Source: Chloroflexota bacterium
GTDB lineage: Bacteria > Chloroflexota > Dehalococcoidia > DSTF01 > JACRBR01
Length of the DNA: 7,379 nucleotides
Direction: 5' to 3'
Assembly: GCA_016213125.1 (NCBI GenBank)
Contig: JACRBR010000265.1
Span: 1-7,379 of the forward strand
In this document: positions 4,753 to 7,379 of the stretch, piece after piece
How positions within the stretch are numbered: position 1 is the first letter of the stretch
Layout: each line of letters begins with the position of its first letter
Program-made: the position numbers and the translations under genes
Notes under the pieces: generated by a model
Told to the model about the DNA's origin: nothing
The model's input: the letters and a program-made list of their open reading frames with translations, nothing else
The model's database searches: none

Positions 4753-4815
4753 GTCGTCAGTCGTCAGTCGTGAGTCGTCAGTCGTCAGTCGTCAGTCGTC
4801 AGTCGTCAGTAGTGT
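4753..4815. repeat. 7-bp direct repeat array (GTCGTCA), eight copies
   Basis: Eight head-to-tail units of GTCGTCA run from 4753 to 4808; the third copy has one change (GTCGTGA), and a decayed ninth (GTAGTGT) follows. There are no spacers. It sits between the MITE-like element and the rhamnosidase gene. The period is the same as in the repeat at 2767-2813, and written from CAGT the units are CAGTCGT here and CAGTGGA there. Such arrays change copy number easily by slippage. Confidence 0.9.
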
Positions 4816-4816
4816 G

Positions 4817-4850
4817 TACACTCGCGGCGCGGCCTGGCAAGTGACGGAGG
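4817..4850 (+). promoter_or_regulatory. Rhamnosidase gene control region: -10-like site and ribosome binding site
   Basis: TACACT (4817-4822) is a possible -10 and overlaps the 8-bp palindrome GTGTACAC (4814-4821); the -35 position falls in the heptamer array and does not match consensus, so the promoter is weakly supported. GGAGG (4846-4850), 7 bases before the ATG at 4858, is a strong Shine-Dalgarno and decides the start. Confidence 0.4.
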
Positions 4851-4857
4851 TCCTTCT

Positions 4858-7379
4858 ATGCGGATCCTTGATGGGAGCGTGCGGTTCGAGCATCTGCGGG
4901 AGGCGGTGGGGATCGGGGTGACGCGGCCGCGGGTGTCCTGGGTCGTGGAGGCGGAGGCGCAGGGATGGCGGCGGGCGGCGTACGAGATGGAGGCGGCCGA
5001 CGAGAGCGGGGCGGTGGCGTGGTCGACGGGGCGGGTGGCGTCGGACGAGTCGGTGCTGGTGCCTTGGGGCGGGGCGTCGCTGCGGTCGCGGGAGCGGGTC
5101 TCGGTGCGGGCGCGCGTGTGGGGGGCGGACGCGTCGGAGTCGGACTGGAGCGCGCCGGCGGTTGTGGAGGCGGGACTGCTGGAGGCGGGCGACTGGTCGG
5201 CGCGGTTCGTGACGCCGGACTGGGACGAGGACATCGAGGTGATGCAGCCGTCGCCGTTGATTCGGCGGGAGTTCGCCGTGCGTGGCGGGGCGGTGCGTGC
5301 GCGGCTGTACGCGAGCGCGCTGGGGCTGTACGAGGCGGAGATCAACGGCTCGCGCGTGGGGGACCACGTGCTGGCGCCGGGGTGGACGAGCTACGACCAC
5401 CGGCTGCGCTACCAGACGTTCGACGTGCTGGCGATGCTGCGCGAGGGGCCGAACTGCATCGGCGCGATGCTGGGGGAAGGGTGGTACCGGGGCCGGCTGG
5501 GGTTTCCTCAGGCGGGCGGGCGGAACATCTACGGCGACCGCATGGCGCTGCTGGCGCAGCTCGAGATCACGTACGCGGACGGGACGACGGACGTGATCGC
5601 GACGGCAGCGGACGGGACGTGGCGCGCGACGCGCGGGCCGATCGTGTCGTCGGGGATCTACGAGGGCGAGGCGTACGACGCGCGGCAGGAGATCGCGGGC
5701 TGGTCGATGGCGGGGTTCGACGACGGCGCGTGGTCGGGGGTGCGGGAGGTCGCACGCGACATGGGGACGCTGGTGGCGCCGACCGGGCCGCCAGTGCGGC
5801 GGCAGGAAGAGCTGACGCCGCGCGAGATCATCACGTCGCCAAGCGGGAAGACGATCGTAGACTTCGGGCAGAACATGACGGGGCGGCTGCGGATCCGCGT
5901 GCAGGGGCCGGCAGGGACGACGGTCACGCTTCGGCACGCCGAGCTGCTGGAAGACGGCGAGCTGTGCACGCGCACGCTGCGATCTGCGCAGGCGACGGAC
6001 ACGTACACGCTGCTCGGTGACGGCGTCGAGACGTGGGAGGCGCGGTTCACGTTCCACGGGTTCCGGTACGCGCAGGTCGACGGGTGGCCGGGGGAGCTTT
6101 CGGCTGACGCGATCCGGGCGGTGGTGTGTCACAGCGACATGGAGCGCACGGGGTGGTTCGAGTGCAGCGACCCGATGATCAACCGGCTGCACGAGAACTC
6201 GGTGTGGAGCATGAAGTCGAACTTCCTGGACGTGCCAACGGACTGCCCGCAGCGCGACGAGCGCCTGGGATGGACAGGCGACCTGACGGTGTTCTCGCCT
6301 TCGGCGTGCTACCTGCACGACGCGGCGGGGTTCCTGGAGTCATGGCTTGCGGACGTGCGCGCGGACCAGACGGAGGATGGTGTGGTGCCGATCGTGGTGC
6401 CGAACCTGTTCGGGCGCGGGGACTGGCCACAGGCGGGGCTGTTCAAGGGCGTCGCGCAGGCGGTCTGGGGGGACGCGGGGGTGGTGGTGCCGTGGGTGGT
6501 GTACGAGCGGTACGGCGACGCGGGCGTGCTGGAGACGCAGTACGAGAGCATGCGGCGGTGGGTGGAGTGCGTGGCCGGGCTGGCGGGGCCGTCGCGGCTG
6601 TGGGACAAGGGGTTCCAGTTCGCGGACTGGCTGGACCCGAGCGCGCCACGGGACCAGCCGCAGCGGGCGATGACGGACCCGCACCTGGTGGCGACGGCGT
6701 ACTTCTCGCGCGTGGCGGAGCTGCTGAGCCGGACGGCGGGCGTGCTGGGGCGGGAAGACGACCGGGCGCGGTACGCGGCGCTCGCGGAGGAGGTGCGGGC
6801 GGCGTTCCGGCGGGAGAACGTGACGCCAAACGGGCGGCTGGCGAGCGACTCGCAGACGGCGTACGCGCTGGGGCTGCTGTTCGGGCTGGTGGAGGGGGAG
6901 GAGCCTCGACGGCGGGCGGCCCGTCGGCTGGTGTCGCTGGCGCGGCTCAACGGGTTCAAGGTGGGGACGGGGTTCGTGGGGACTGCGATCGTGCTGGACG
7001 CGCTGTGCGAGGCGGGCGAGGTGGATGCGGCGTTCGCGATGCTGACGGAGCGCGGGTGCCCCTCGTGGCTGTACCCGGTGACGATGGGGGCGACGACGAT
7101 CTGGGAGCGGTGGGACAGCCAGCTACCTGACGGGCGGGTGAACCCGGGGGACATGACGTCGTTCAACCACTACGCGCTGGGGGCGGTGGCGGACTGGCTG
7201 CACCGGACGGTGGGCGGTCTGGCGCCGCTGGAGCCGGGGTACCGGCGCATCGAGGTGCGGCCGCGCATCGGAGGCGGGATCACGTCGGCGACGGCGCGGC
7301 TGCGGACGCCGTCCGGGGAGGCGTCATCGAGCTGGCGGCTGGAGGGCGGGCGGATGGAGCTGGAGGTGGTGGTGCCGGC
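4858..7379 (+). CDS. Alpha-L-rhamnosidase, GH78 (3' end outside window)
   Basis: Inverting glycosidase that removes terminal alpha-L-rhamnose from plant glycosides, flavonoids or polysaccharides. 840 codons are visible with no stop. There is no signal peptide (MRILDGSVRFEHLREA), so it should act in the cytosol on imported oligosaccharides. Domains, approximate: fibronectin-III-like sheet 21-115, Bac_rhamnosid_N 132-300, concanavalin-like Bac_rhamnosid 322-420, (alpha/alpha)6 barrel 430-780, C-terminal sheet domain from about 782, cut. Catalytic features are intact: DCPQRDERLGWTGD (462-475) with general acid Glu468 and sugar-binding Asp462, Trp472 and Asp475; FADWLDP (588-594); ATTIWERWD with general base Glu750; SFNHYALGAV with His771, 21 residues after that Glu as in characterised family members. 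The ATG at 4858 has a strong GGAGG 7 bases upstream. Codons end overwhelmingly in G (GGG, GCG, ACG, GTG, CGG), unlike the more C-rich third positions of the ABC genes. Probably only the last few dozen residues are missing. Confidence 0.95.
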   Translation, partial: MRILDGSVRFEHLREAVGIGVTRPRVSWVVEAEAQGWRRAAYEMEAADESGAVAWSTGRVASDESVLVPWGGASLRSRERVSVRARVWGADASESDWSAPAVVEAGLLEAGDWSARFVTPDWDEDIEVMQPSPLIRREFAVRGGAVRARLYASALGLYEAEINGSRVGDHVLAPGWTSYDHRLRYQTFDVLAMLREGPNCIGAMLGEGWYRGRLGFPQAGGRNIYGDRMALLAQLEITYADGTTDVIATAADGTWRATRGPIVSSGIYEGEAYDARQEIAGWSMAGFDDGAWSGVREVARDMGTLVAPTGPPVRRQEELTPREIITSPSGKTIVDFGQNMTGRLRIRVQGPAGTTVTLRHAELLEDGELCTRTLRSAQATDTYTLLGDGVETWEARFTFHGFRYAQVDGWPGELSADAIRAVVCHSDMERTGWFECSDPMINRLHENSVWSMKSNFLDVPTDCPQRDERLGWTGDLTVFSPSACYLHDAAGFLESWLADVRADQTEDGVVPIVVPNLFGRGDWPQAGLFKGVAQAVWGDAGVVVPWVVYERYGDAGVLETQYESMRRWVECVAGLAGPSRLWDKGFQFADWLDPSAPRDQPQRAMTDPHLVATAYFSRVAELLSRTAGVLGREDDRARYAALAEEVRAAFRRENVTPNGRLASDSQTAYALGLLFGLVEGEEPRRRAARRLVSLARLNGFKVGTGFVGTAIVLDALCEAGEVDAAFAMLTERGCPSWLYPVTMGATTIWERWDSQLPDGRVNPGDMTSFNHYALGAVADWLHRTVGGLAPLEPGYRRIEVRPRIGGGITSATARLRTPSGEASSSWRLEGGRMELEVVVP

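Noticed and set aside
4753..4815. CRISPR array
   Set aside because: Units are 7 bp, directly abutting, with no spacers; the same holds for 2767-2813. No cas genes are present.
4792..6318. 508-codon minus-strand frame opposite the rhamnosidase gene
   Set aside because: Its translation is almost only Arg, Pro, His, Ala and Leu, typical of the antisense of a very GC-rich gene, while the plus-strand frame has full GH78 motifs.
4965..7130. Plus-strand frames 4965-6020 and 6126-7130
   Set aside because: Both are +1-shifted shadows of the rhamnosidase gene, with low-complexity Gly/Ala/Arg protein. The GH78 frame is continuous from 4858 to the edge, so they do not indicate a frameshift.

Overview
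This is a 7.4 kb window from a high-G+C bacterium. It holds six protein genes: five complete and one cut off by the right edge. No ribosomal or transfer RNA gene was seen, so the lineage is uncertain. The very GC-rich coding, the 7-bp tandem repeats between genes and a signal-less (cytosolic) GH78 rhamnosidase would fit a Chloroflexota-type or similar environmental bacterium, but this is a guess.

Left region (1-1650) is visibly less GC-rich than the rest and looks like accessory DNA. Positions 1-274 hold no convincing gene, only a promoter-like site, a short palindrome and a strong plus-strand hairpin with a T-rich tail. Next is a minus-strand DUF3800 gene (275-1063) with an unusually structured leader (about 1064-1220): two strong hairpins, one of them a textbook intrinsic terminator, then a small hairpin that touches the ribosome binding site. 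A candidate promoter with a 9-bp direct repeat lies above it. Divergent from it is a small single-pass membrane protein gene (1317-1628) whose start codon is in a perfect hairpin.

Middle region: a GTAG-plus-palindrome (REP-like) element sits in the short gap between the convergent small membrane gene and a minus-strand DUF2235 alpha/beta-hydrolase gene (1699-2757). That gene has a near-consensus promoter (TTGACA, 17 bp, TACGAT) and a tandem repeat in its predicted 5' untranslated region. Divergent from it is a two-gene operon for an ABC-2 type exporter, with ATPase (2959-3867) and permease (3864-4622) overlapping by 4 bp.

Right region: directly at the permease stop codon begins a ~129-bp element with 13-bp perfect terminal inverted repeats and an internal GTAG hairpin similar to the REP-like element at 1660-1683. 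It is followed by eight copies of a 7-bp direct repeat and then by a large GH78 alpha-L-rhamnosidase gene with a good ribosome binding site (4858 to the window edge, 840 codons visible, no stop).

The genes do not form one pathway. The ABC pair is an operon. The DUF3800 gene and the membrane protein gene share a divergent regulatory region. The hydrolase and the rhamnosidase look like independent units separated by repeat-rich intergenic DNA. The least explained part is the structured DUF3800 leader and its divergent small membrane partner; next is the pair of REP/MITE-like elements.
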